DNA of 7,370 nucleotides from positions 1-7,370 of the forward strand of contig CALWWH010000062.1 in assembly GCA_944385195.1 (NCBI GenBank). The letters run 5' to 3'. The DNA comes from an uncultured Oscillospiraceae bacterium. GTDB taxonomy: Bacteria; Bacillota; Clostridia; Oscillospirales; Oscillospiraceae. The notes under the pieces were generated by a model that saw nothing but the letters and a program-made list of their open reading frames with translations, was not told the origin of the DNA and ran no database searches. Each line of letters opens with the position of its first letter. The stretch's first letter is position 1. A program made the translations under genes and the position numbers. This document shows, piece after piece, positions 1-6,206 of the stretch.

Positions 1-22
1 GTAAGACCTTTTCAAATCGCAT
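1..22 (-). CDS. Start of an unidentified gene running off the left edge
   Basis: Only the first seven codons are inside the window (MRFEKVL). The start is supported by an excellent ribosome binding site, AAGGAGG, at 32-38 on the minus strand, nine bases before the ATG, and by a promoter further upstream. The gene lies downstream of htrA in the same direction, but a strong terminator separates them, so it is probably an independent transcription unit. Seven residues are too few to identify a family and no function is proposed. Confidence 0.55.
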
Positions 23-125
23 AAGCAATGACCTCCTTGGCTCGCACAGCCCTTGCCACGCCGGGGCTGCCGCGCTTGATTTCACAGCGGGAAAAAAGCA
101 GACTCTGCCGTTGGATTGCCCATCC

Positions 126-154
126 ATTATACCACAGCCCCAGGGCAAAAGTCT
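126..154 (-). promoter_or_regulatory. Promoter for the left-edge gene (extended -10)
   Basis: On the minus strand the -10 box is a perfect TATAAT (126-131) preceded by TGG, giving an extended -10. A weaker -35-like TAGACT (4 of 6 consensus bases) lies 18 bp upstream, at 150-155. Transcription would start near 119 and give a leader of about 97 nt before the ATG at 22. The -35 region lies in the tail of the htrA terminator, so the two units are packed tightly. Confidence 0.6.
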
Positions 155-201
155 ATAAAATACGCCAACAGGCGGGCCCTTGCGGACCCGCCTGTTGGCG
201 T
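155..201 (-). terminator. Rho-independent terminator of htrA
   Basis: A perfect 15-bp stem is formed by 162-176 and 187-201, mostly G/C pairs, closing a ten-base loop that can add two more pairs. On the minus strand it is followed by ATTTTAT, the expected uridine-rich tail. On the plus strand the following bases are purine-rich, so it works in the minus direction. It lies 70 bp after the htrA stop codon. Confidence 0.85.
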
Positions 202-270
202 AAGAAAAGAGAGAGGTGAGTATCTATGCACAAGAATTGTACCCAAAGCACAATTCCCTGCTGGCAAAAA

Positions 271-1635
271 TCAGTCTGCCGCGTCGATCAGCTCTACGCC
301 GATCTCGAGGGTCTCGCCCTTGCGCCAGACGGTCAGATGGACGGTCTGGCCGGCACGGAAATCGTTCTTGACGACGTTGAGCTCCTCCACGCTGCGAACC
401 TCGCGGCCCTCGATGTGGGTGATGATATCGCCCGTCTGTAGGCCCTGGGCCGCTGCGTTGGAGTTTGGCTCCACGCTCTTGATATATACGCCCGCTGGGA
501 TGTCGTAAAAGGTGGACGCCTCTGCCTCCACGCCGTAGCCGGTGATGCCCAGCTTTGGCCGGCCGGAGACATAGCCCTTTTCGATCAGCTCATCCACCAG
601 CGGCTTGGCCACGTCCATGGGGATGGCGAAGCCCAAGCCCTCGACGCTGACATAGCTGCTGCTGATTTTCATGGTGTTGATGCCAATCACCCGGCCGCTG
701 ATGTCCACCAGCGGGCCGCCGGAGTTGCCGGAGTTGAGCGCGGCGTTGGTTTGCAGGAGCGTCATGCTGCGGTCCTTGACAACCACGTCGCGGTTAATGG
801 CGCAGAGGATGCCGTCAGTCATGGTGCCGCGCAGCTCAATGCCCAGCGGGTCGCCGATGGCGGCTACTTTGTCACCCACCTGCGCATCTGCAGAGGAGAC
901 AAAGGTCGCCGCAGGGAGATCCTCGGCCTCGATTTTCAGCACGGCCAGGTCGCTGAGCTCATCGCTGCCTACCAGCAAGGCATCGTACTCGGTGTCGTCG
1001 GCCAGCAGCACGCTCACACGGCTGCCGCCGGCAATCACATGGTGGTTGGTGAGAAGGTAGCCATCAGCCGTCATAATAATGCCGGAACCGGAGCCCATGG
1101 GGGTCCGGCTCCGGCCGGCATAGACCTCCAACGACACGGTGCTGGGCCGTACCGCCGCATAGAGCTCCTGGAGCGTCAGCTCCTCTTCCGGGGCCTCGCT
1201 GAGGGCCAGCGTCACGCCGGTGCCGGTAGCCGCCCGGGGCAGGGCCTCGAGCGCAGGAGCCTGCGCTGCCGTCTGCCCGGTGATGGCCTCGGAGACATAG
1301 TCCGAATCGGCGCCGAAAAAGGTGACAACCAATCGCCCGTTTTCCCAATGGGCCTCAAAGCTCAGCGCCCACAGAAGCAGTACCGCGGCCAGCGAAGCGG
1401 CCAGCAGGATGCCCAAACCCCAGAAAATGCCGCGTCTTTTCCTCGCCGCCGGGGGAGGCCCTTCCGGTATCGGAGCCGTCGGCACAGGGCCGGCGCGCTC
1501 GGGACGATCAGCGTCCTCGGGGCCATCGGCGCGCTCGGGACGATCAGTGTCCTCGGGGCCATCGGCTTTTTCTTGGCTTGGGTCTGACGCAGGGGGCTGC
1601 TGGGCGATGGGGTCCAAAATGGGCTCCTCAGTCAT
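271..1635 (-). CDS. htrA: HtrA/DegP-family membrane-anchored serine protease with PDZ domain
   Basis: This is a surface serine protease that degrades or refolds damaged exported proteins (family knowledge). The 454-residue product begins with an acidic, proline-rich cytoplasmic tail (about 1-65) containing a duplicated 12-residue unit. An RKRR stop signal and one membrane helix (about 69-92) follow, so the protease faces outside. The trypsin-like domain (about 155-350) has the full triad: H199 in TNHHV, D229 in LSDLAVL and S305 in GNSGGP. One PDZ domain occupies about 360-450 and includes GVYIKSVEPNS and GDIITHIEG. The length fits Gram-positive HtrA proteins. The ATG at 1635 has a GAGGTG ribosome binding site seven to eight bases away. 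The gene follows a two-component system in the same direction, which resembles CssRS/HtrA-type envelope-stress control. A promoter with repeats like those of the regulator gene lies upstream. Confidence is high for the family and moderate for the stress role. Confidence 0.95.
   Translation of the reverse strand: MTEEPILDPIAQQPPASDPSQEKADGPEDTDRPERADGPEDADRPERAGPVPTAPIPEGPPPAARKRRGIFWGLGILLAASLAAVLLLWALSFEAHWENGRLVVTFFGADSDYVSEAITGQTAAQAPALEALPRAATGTGVTLALSEAPEEELTLQELYAAVRPSTVSLEVYAGRSRTPMGSGSGIIMTADGYLLTNHHVIAGGSRVSVLLADDTEYDALLVGSDELSDLAVLKIEAEDLPAATFVSSADAQVGDKVAAIGDPLGIELRGTMTDGILCAINRDVVVKDRSMTLLQTNAALNSGNSGGPLVDISGRVIGINTMKISSSYVSVEGLGFAIPMDVAKPLVDELIEKGYVSGRPKLGITGYGVEAEASTFYDIPAGVYIKSVEPNSNAAAQGLQTGDIITHIEGREVRSVEELNVVKNDFRAGQTVHLTVWRKGETLEIGVELIDAAD
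1492..1563 (-). repeat. Two tandem 36-bp units within htrA
   Basis: Two adjacent 36-bp copies (1492-1527 and 1528-1563) differ at one base, gCgtcc against gTgtcc. They encode two copies of a 12-residue unit close to DGPEDxDRPERA in the cytoplasmic tail of HtrA. The unit is a multiple of three, so copy-number changes keep the reading frame. Near identity at the DNA level suggests a recent duplication. Confidence 0.9.
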
Positions 1636-1659
1636 GGTATCACCTCACCGGCTGAATTT

Positions 1660-1714
1660 AGTATAACGCGTTTGGGTGGGAAATTGTTGAACAAGCCGTG
1701 AACGGGTTGTAAAC
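1660..1714 (-). promoter_or_regulatory. htrA promoter with three 11-bp-phased repeats
   Basis: The minus-strand -10 box is TATACT (1660-1665), about 25 bp before the htrA ATG. No good -35 box sits at the expected distance. Instead, three related heptamers are read on the plus strand as GTTGAAC (1686-1692), CGTGAAC (1697-1703) and TGTAAAC (1708-1714), exactly 11 bp apart. Direct repeats one helical turn apart, overlapping a poor -35, are typical of activation by OmpR/PhoB-family regulators (family knowledge). The upstream gene pair encodes such a regulator, so control by it is a reasonable inference. Confidence 0.6.
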
Positions 1715-1717
1715 ATT

Positions 1718-1741
1718 GCCGCAGCGCTGTCCGGCTGCGGC
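1718..1741 (-). terminator. Possible weak terminator after the sensor kinase gene
   Basis: A perfect 7-bp G/C-rich stem (GCCGCAG with CTGCGGC) closes a ten-base loop, 24 bp after the kinase stop codon. On the minus strand the following bases are AATGTTT, a poor uridine tract, so termination would be partial. Some readthrough from the two-component operon into htrA is plausible. Confidence 0.35.
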
Positions 1742-1764
1742 TCCGCCCAGGCTGGCCCGGGGCT

Positions 1765-3219
1765 TTATTTGGCCAGGGTCATCGTAAAGGTAAAGGTCGT
1801 CACGCCGTCTGCACTGGTGACGGCGATGTCCTCGCCGTGGGAGGCCAGGATGGTCTTAACCAGGTGCAGGCCCAGGCCCAGACCATCCTTGTTCATGCCG
1901 CGGCTGTAGTCGCCCTTGTGGAAGCGGTCGAAGATGAGCTTCTGCTCCTCCGGCGGGATGGTCTGGCCGATGTTCGTAATGCTGATATTGGCCTTGCTGC
2001 CGGAGGTCTTGACCGCCAGGGTCAGCGGCGCGCCCTGGGTGGAAAATTTCACGGCGTTGTCCAGCAGATTGAACACCACCTGGGAGATCTTGTCCGGGTC
2101 GCCCATGACGTTGACCGCTTTGTCGGGAACCTGGAGGTCTACCTGCAGCTCTTTGGCGTCGATCTTCTGCTCAAAGGTCACGAGCACGCGGCTCATAAGC
2201 TCGCAGATGTCGAACTTGACCTTCTGCACCTGGGCCGATTGCAGCCGGGTCAGCTCGAGCATACTGCGCACCAGGCGGCTGAGGCGGCGGGTCTCGTCGC
2301 TGACGGCGCGCATGTATTTCGGGTGCAGCTCCGGGGGAATGGTCCCGTCCAGCATTCCGTCCAGGAACCCCGCAATGGTAGTCATGGGCGTCTTGAGCTC
2401 GTGGGATACGTTCGCCACAAACTCCCGGCGCAGGCTCTCCGACTGCTCCAGGGAGGTGGCCATGGAGTTAAACGCGCTCTCCAGCTCCGCAATCTCCACC
2501 GTTGTGTGGCTGGGCGGAACCCGCACCGACAGCTCCCCTCGGGCAAAGCGCCGGGCAGCGTTGGCCATGACCTTGAGCGGACGGGTTTCGCGTTTGGCCA
2601 GGACAGAGCTGAGCAGCACCGCCAGCAGCAGGATAATCAGGGCCGTATAGAGAAAGATCGCCACCAGGCGCTGCATCAGCTGGTGGGTCTCCCCCGTGGG
2701 GGCGGAGACAATCATCGTGCCCAGCCGCTCGTTGGTGTGCTTGGAATACAGCGGCTGCATGAGCACATAGCGTTCATCCTCGTAGAGGTTGCTGATCCGG
2801 CCGGTGGAGATCATCCCCTCGTCCGGCAGCATCGCCAGCGTGTTGCCCTCGTCGGCCATCCCCAGATGCTGGCAGGGAAAGCGCTTGCAGCTGCACAGGA
2901 TGATCACGCCGTTGTCATCGCAAATGACCGCGTCGGTGCCGGAGACCTCACTGGCGAAGGTCAGGCTGATGCGCAGGTCGTGGATATCCTCCAGGTCGCC
3001 CATGGTGGAGTAGGCAGACGCGAGGCTGGAAACCGCGTCCGCCGTCGTGCGCAGCGAGGCCGTGTTCATGTTCGACACATGGTTAAAAAACAGGCTGATA
3101 AAAAACGTCCCCAGCAGCGTAAAAGCCAGCAGCAGAATGCTGACCGTGGTCAGCAGCTGGCGGCTGAAGTAGCTGTAAAGCCGCGGCGCACGCTTTTGGC
3201 GCTTACGAAAGCACTTCAA
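1765..3219 (-). CDS. Membrane sensor histidine kinase (PhoR/VanS-like) with HAMP domain
   Basis: This is the sensor partner of the adjacent response regulator: it autophosphorylates on histidine and passes the phosphate to the regulator aspartate. The 484-residue product has membrane helices at about 21-44 and 185-207, with a roughly 140-residue extracytoplasmic domain between them. A HAMP linker (about 208-260) follows, then the HisKA dimerisation domain with H273 in VSHELKTP and an ATPase domain (about 370-484). The N box contains N384 and N388, the G1-like loop is NIGQTIP (about 416-422) and the G2 box is GLGLGL (about 446-451). The G1 motif has Asn where many kinases have Asp, as is also seen in VanS-like kinases. 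The outer domain has an unusual cysteine cluster, C109-S-C111 and C116-Q-H118, plus C100. The start is TTG at 3217-3219, overlapping the regulator gene by 17 bp with only a weak ribosome binding site, which suggests translational coupling. The signal sensed is unknown. Confidence 0.93.
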   Translation of the reverse strand: MKCFRKRQKRAPRLYSYFSRQLLTTVSILLLAFTLLGTFFISLFFNHVSNMNTASLRTTADAVSSLASAYSTMGDLEDIHDLRISLTFASEVSGTDAVICDDNGVIILCSCKRFPCQHLGMADEGNTLAMLPDEGMISTGRISNLYEDERYVLMQPLYSKHTNERLGTMIVSAPTGETHQLMQRLVAIFLYTALIILLLAVLLSSVLAKRETRPLKVMANAARRFARGELSVRVPPSHTTVEIAELESAFNSMATSLEQSESLRREFVANVSHELKTPMTTIAGFLDGMLDGTIPPELHPKYMRAVSDETRRLSRLVRSMLELTRLQSAQVQKVKFDICELMSRVLVTFEQKIDAKELQVDLQVPDKAVNVMGDPDKISQVVFNLLDNAVKFSTQGAPLTLAVKTSGSKANISITNIGQTIPPEEQKLIFDRFHKGDYSRGMNKDGLGLGLHLVKTILASHGEDIAVTSADGVTTFTFTMTLAK

Positions 3220-3892
3220 ACCTATGCCCCACGCCCCGGCCGGTCTTCACCGACCACTGGTCTGACACGCCCTCCAGCTTTTCGCGCAGACGTTTGATGT
3301 GGACATCGACCGTACGGGAATCTCCAAAGTAATCAAAGCCCCAGACCTCATCCAGGAGCTGGTTGCGGGTATAGACCCGGTTGGGCGTCGATGCCAGATG
3401 GTACAGCAGCTCCATCTCCTTGGGCGGGGTATCGACGCGCTTGCCGTCGACGATGAGCTCAAAGGCGTCCATGTCGATGACCAGCTTGTCAAAGGTCAGG
3501 CGGCGGGGCGCGCCCTCCCCTGGGGCGGCGCGGCGCAGGACCGCCTCGACCCGGGCCAGGACCTCTTTCATCTCGAAGGGCTTGGTGATATAGTCGTCGG
3601 CGCCCATCTTGAGGCCCGAGACCTTGTCCAGGGTCTCGCCCTTGGCGGTGAGCATGATGATGGGGGTGGCGGTGTCGCCGCTCTCGCGGATGTTGCGGCA
3701 GACTTCGCGGCCGTCCATCACGGGCAGCATCAGATCCAGCAAAATCAGATCCGGCTTACGCTCGCGATAGTACTGCATGGCGGTACCGCCATCCCCGGCG
3801 GTGATGGTAGCGTAGCCCTCTTTTTCCAAGTAGAGCATGAGCAATTCAGCAATATTCTCGTCATCCTCGACAATCAAAACAGTCTTGGGCAT
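3203..3892 (-). CDS. OmpR/PhoB-family response regulator
   Basis: This is a cytoplasmic DNA-binding regulator activated by the overlapping kinase. The 229-residue product has a complete receiver domain (about 3-118) with the acidic pair D10-D11, phospho-acceptor D53 in LILLDLMLP, switch T82 in MLTA and K104 in ITKPF. A winged-helix effector domain follows (about 130-229), ending with the typical SRTVDVHIKRLREKL and KTGRGVGHRF segments. The length is normal and nothing is missing. The ATG at 3892 has a strong AAAGGAGG site seven bases upstream. It is the first gene of the operon and its own promoter carries 11-bp-spaced GTGAA repeats like those before htrA, so autoregulation is likely. The sequence resembles PhoP, YycF and related regulators too generally to assign a specific symbol. 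Confidence 0.95.
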   Translation of the reverse strand: MPKTVLIVEDDENIAELLMLYLEKEGYATITAGDGGTAMQYYRERKPDLILLDLMLPVMDGREVCRNIRESGDTATPIIMLTAKGETLDKVSGLKMGADDYITKPFEMKEVLARVEAVLRRAAPGEGAPRRLTFDKLVIDMDAFELIVDGKRVDTPPKEMELLYHLASTPNRVYTRNQLLDEVWGFDYFGDSRTVDVHIKRLREKLEGVSDQWSVKTGRGVGHRFEVLS

Positions 3893-3925
3893 GGTAGTTC
3901 CTCCTTTGATCTCTCATTCCCATAC

Positions 3926-3977
3926 ATCATACCACAAATTCGCCGCAATAGGTGAATAGTTTGTGAAAAAAATGAAC
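3926..3977 (-). promoter_or_regulatory. Promoter of the two-component operon with phased GTGAA repeats
   Basis: The minus-strand -10 box is TATGAT (3926-3931) with TGG before it (extended -10). The start point would be near 3919 and the leader about 27 nt. There is no good -35 box. Reading the plus strand, GTGAA occurs at 3952-3956 and 3963-3967, 11 bp apart, and ATGAAC follows at 3972-3977, 9 bp further on. The first copy begins almost exactly as far from the -10 as in the htrA promoter (22 against 23 bp). This is a candidate site for the regulator encoded just downstream. Confidence 0.55.
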
Positions 3978-4049
3978 GCCAGCCAGAGCAAAGAACTGCC
4001 AAACCGGGCCTATTCTAGGTCTGTACAGCTCTTTGTGCAGCTCCCAGAG

Positions 4050-4099
4050 GCAAAAGCGCGGAAGGAGCCTTCGGCTTCTCCCGCGCTTTTGCGCTTTTT
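4050..4099. terminator. Bidirectional-type terminator after the isomerase remnant
   Basis: Bases 4050-4061 (GCAAAAGCGCGG) pair perfectly with 4081-4092. The inner arms extend the stem by about eight more pairs, with one A-C mismatch and one G-T pair, to a small loop at 4070-4072. On the plus strand GCTTTTT follows (4093-4099). On the minus strand the A/T pairs at the stem base supply a TTTT run. The only gene ending here is the minus-strand isomerase remnant, so that is the likely user. It also shields the region from antisense transcription. Confidence 0.75.
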
Positions 4100-4114
4100 A
4101 CTTATCGCTTTCCC

Positions 4115-4616
4115 TTACAATGCCCGGAGGAAGGCCAGATCTCCCTGGGCGCACAGCAGAGCGTCGCCCTGGGCGCCGTAGCAGTGGTAGTATTCGCGTT
4201 CGTTGATGTAGCCCTGCACGCCCTGGGCCTCGGCGGCATCCCGGATGGCGTCCCAGTGGAGCAGGCCCTTGCCCAGCTCCACATTCCGGCTGCGGCTGTC
4301 GTACATGGCCTTTTCGATTTCGGGAGGCGGGCCCTGGCGGCTTTTGTCCGCCGTGGGCTGTAGCTGCTCGATGCCCATGTGCTGCGCCTGGAGGGCTTCC
4401 ATGAGCTTCGTGGGAAAGTGGGCCATCTCCTCGTAGTTTTTCGCCTGCCGGCTGCACTCCTTAGTCTGCCACGCTCATCCCGCAGGTCTGCGCGCCGACG
4501 ATCTCTACCCCGTCCCAGCCCTGGGCGGACAGCTGCCGCAGCGCCTGCAAGACCAGTTCCGGTTCCCGGCAGACGCGGATGAGCGAATAGGTTTGTGCGT
4601 AGATTTTTGATTGCAT
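4115..4616 (-). pseudogene. Broken sugar phosphate isomerase/epimerase gene (TIM-barrel family)
   Basis: Intact relatives are cytoplasmic TIM-barrel enzymes of about 250-290 residues that isomerise or epimerise sugars or keto-inositols. Here a good start (ATG at 4616, AGAGGAGG seven bases upstream) opens a 51-residue piece, MQSKIYAQTYSL to MSVAD, which stops at 4461. It contains the first strand-like segment GWDGVEIVGA. A second piece in another frame (about 4117-4470, stop at 4115) carries a typical C-terminal part: VELGKGLLHWDAIRDAAEAQGVQGY, split here as VELGKGLLHW and DAIRDAAEAQGVQGY, then INEREYYH and DLAFLRAL. The two pieces total only about 165 codons, so roughly 100 internal residues are lost as well as the frame. 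The gene follows the LacI repressor by 82 bp and was presumably its target. The family call rests on overall pattern and the exact substrate is unknown. Confidence 0.75.
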
Positions 4617-4698
4617 GACAGTTCCTCCTCTGCACCCGTCATTTCATACGGTGTGTACTTCCATCTATCGCGAGAGCCCTCTCCCGCTGAAACAACCA

Positions 4699-5664
4699 TC
4701 AAAAGCGATGCGGAATTAACATTCGCCGTTTCGCGCCCTGCACGTCTCCGGCTCGATTTAAAAGCGCGTAAACAGCTTCCTCTCCAATAGTGAATAGATC
4801 CTGATCAATGAAGGATACATTGGGCATTCCGGCAACGCTGCGCACGTTCTGCCCCACGCAGACCAGCTGCGCCCCAGCCAGCTGGGGATCCTCAGACAAG
4901 ACAGGCGCAAGCGTTATGGTTATTACATCACTCACCAGAAAGATCCCATCCGGGCAGCCGCTTTTGGCAATTTGGTGCATAAAATCCTCTTTATAGGACT
5001 GCTCACTGGCGAGGTCAATCTGGTAATGCAGCCCAGGGTCGAAGTTCCCCGTCTGTTCCAGCATGGCTGTAATAAAGCCTCGCGTGCGTTTTTGCGCGTA
5101 AATATGATCCTCCTTTGCAGAGACAACCGCGATTTTCCGACAGCCGCAGTGAATCAAATGCACCGCCGCGTCATAGCCGATCTGGGCGTCATCATTGCCC
5201 ACAAAGAACCCTGCGGGAATCGGAGACTCGTCCAGAAGCTGTACGCAGGGAAACGGCGCCAAAATTTCCTTGATATTTCCCGGCACCCGCCACACAGGGT
5301 CCCCCACGATCAGTACGCCCAGCACCTGCTTTTCAATCAGCTTGAGTGTGCGCCGCCAGAGGGGAACCGCGTCATCATTAAACGGCTCAGGTAAAAATAC
5401 TACCCCGCATCCGAATGAGAATGCCGATCGATAGATGGCCTCCTCCAATTCTGTCAGCCGGGTAGAAGGCAAAACGACAATCAGTTTTTCCTCCCCAACG
5501 CTTGTTGTTCTGGCCCGGCTCGTCATGGTATAGCCCAACTGTGCAGCAGCCGTTTTGACACGCTCTTTCGTATCCCCATGGACCAGCACACTGTCGTTGA
5601 GCGCCCGGGAGGCGGTGGCAGTGGATACCCCGGCTAACTTTGCCACATCTGCAAGAGTTGCCAT
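4699..5664 (-). CDS. LacI-family transcriptional regulator
   Basis: This is a sugar-responsive DNA-binding repressor. The 321-residue product starts with the classic helix-turn-helix (residues 3-22: LADVAKLAGVSTATASRALN) and hinge helix (about 43-53, VKTAAAQLGY). A periplasmic-binding-protein-like ligand domain follows (about 65-321), with FFVGNDDAQIGYDAAVHLI and CGCRKIAVVS as core segments. I chose the ATG at 5664 because it places the helix-turn-helix at the N-terminus, as in the family, and has AAAGGA upstream. The open frame extends to 5820, but that extension crosses the promoter. The protein ends at IPHRF, about ten residues short of many relatives, which may or may not matter. Its own -35 box lies in a TTGCAA repeat, suggesting autorepression. 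Neighbours (a broken isomerase and a divergent creatininase-family gene) suggest control of sugar or cyclitol catabolism. The ligand is unknown. Confidence 0.93.
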   Translation of the reverse strand: MATLADVAKLAGVSTATASRALNDSVLVHGDTKERVKTAAAQLGYTMTSRARTTSVGEEKLIVVLPSTRLTELEEAIYRSAFSFGCGVVFLPEPFNDDAVPLWRRTLKLIEKQVLGVLIVGDPVWRVPGNIKEILAPFPCVQLLDESPIPAGFFVGNDDAQIGYDAAVHLIHCGCRKIAVVSAKEDHIYAQKRTRGFITAMLEQTGNFDPGLHYQIDLASEQSYKEDFMHQIAKSGCPDGIFLVSDVITITLAPVLSEDPQLAGAQLVCVGQNVRSVAGMPNVSFIDQDLFTIGEEAVYALLNRAGDVQGAKRRMLIPHRF

Positions 5665-5697
5665 GTGTTCACATCCTTTTTGTTCCTCTTGTAACTG

Positions 5698-5726
5698 AGT
5701 ATAACAGACGCCCGGCCTGTTTGCAA
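5698..5726 (-). promoter_or_regulatory. Promoter of the LacI-family repressor gene
   Basis: On the minus strand, -35 TTGCAA (5721-5726) and -10 TATACT (5698-5703) are separated by exactly 17 bp. The start would be near 5690, leaving a leader of about 26 nt with the AAAGGA ribosome binding site. The -35 hexamer is part of the paired TTGCAA element. Confidence 0.75.
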
Positions 5727-5738
5727 GCTTTTTGCAAG
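5720..5738. promoter_or_regulatory. Candidate operator: paired TTTGCAAG, 11 bp apart
   Basis: TTTGCAAG occurs at 5720-5727 and again at 5731-5738, one helical turn apart. TTGCAA is its own reverse complement, so the element reads as both a direct and an inverted repeat with a 5-bp spacer. It covers the -35 box of the repressor promoter, where binding would block RNA polymerase. It lacks the usual central CG of many LacI-family operators, so the link to this repressor is a guess from position. Confidence 0.45.
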
Positions 5739-5997
5739 AAATATTTTGTACAGAAATAGGATGTGTCCCTTGTAACGGGCCGTTTTTTCGGAGAAAGCCG
5801 CAAATGCAATTACATCCCATTTGTTGTTTTGCAATAGATCAGATTATTCAGAAATTTTCAATATTATCTTTGTTTTTATAATAATTTGTCGTACATTGTT
5901 TGATTTTTCTCTGTTTAATTGTCGAATATTTGTATAGAGCAACGATTGTCAAACCCGCTGTTGTGCAAAATAAATCCCAATTTTAGAAAAATAGCTC

Positions 5998-6026
5998 TTG
6001 CAATTTCACTGAAAAGGATGTAATAT
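5998..6026 (+). promoter_or_regulatory. Promoter for the creatininase-family gene
   Basis: TTGCAA (5998-6003) and TAATAT (6021-6026) lie 17 bp apart on the plus strand, the ideal spacing. The start would be near 6033, giving a long leader of about 174 nt before the ATG at 6207. The -35 again uses TTGCAA, as in the divergent repressor promoter, so one protein could control both. Confidence 0.6.
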
Positions 6027-6131
6027 AAAGCTGCGCAATGAAACGCGGTACGAATTTTCTATCTATGTGTCATCTTTTCTAAACTTGTTGAAATGTAATT
6101 GACTTGTTTTTGTGCCGCATTACCACCGAGT

Positions 6132-6162
6132 GTGTGGGGTAGGGGTTTCCCATCGCCCTCAC
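6132..6162 (+). other. Imperfect G-run/C-run hairpin in the long leader
   Basis: The G-rich arm 6132-6145 can pair with the C-rich arm 6149-6162 around a TTT loop, with internal mismatches. No uridine tract follows and I do not recognise a riboswitch. It may simply be a leader structure. Confidence 0.3.
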
Positions 6163-6206
6163 CCGCCCGCTCAATCCAATGCAACGCCTTGAGGAGGAAT
6201 GAAACC

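Larger units (their letters stand above)
5739..6190. other. AT-rich divergent intergenic region
   Basis: The 542 bp between the repressor start and the creatininase-family start contain no convincing gene. From about 5830 to 6110 the DNA is markedly AT-rich compared with the flanking coding DNA, then turns GC-rich at about 6112. It holds the plus-strand promoter at 5998-6026, further TTGCAA words at 5829-5834 and 5998-6003, and a loosely repeated stretch beginning TAATTTGTCG (about 5882) and TAATTGTCGA (about 5916). Confidence 0.7.

Noticed and set aside
751..1587. Long plus-strand open frame opposite htrA
   Set aside because: It is a mirror of the protease coding sequence, low in complexity at its end, with no ribosome binding site or family signature.
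1837..3297. Very long open frame on the plus strand opposite the sensor kinase
   Set aside because: It is antisense to a clear kinase and regulator end, has no recognisable domain, and reflects codon bias in GC-rich DNA.
4021..4040. Small hairpin with CTGTACAG palindrome in the regulator-isomerase gap
   Set aside because: The stem is short with no uridine tract and no gene it obviously serves; it could be chance.
4660..4690. Short inverted repeat GAGAG/CTCTC between the repressor and isomerase genes
   Set aside because: The stem is weak and no uridine tract follows on the minus strand, so it is not called a terminator.
5665..5820. Upstream extension of the LacI-family protein by 52 residues
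   Set aside because: The extension covers the promoter and ribosome binding site and would push the helix-turn-helix away from the N-terminus.
6099..6206. Upstream start for the creatininase-family gene
   Set aside because: The ATG at 6207 has a strong ribosome binding site and the extra 36 residues have no family character.
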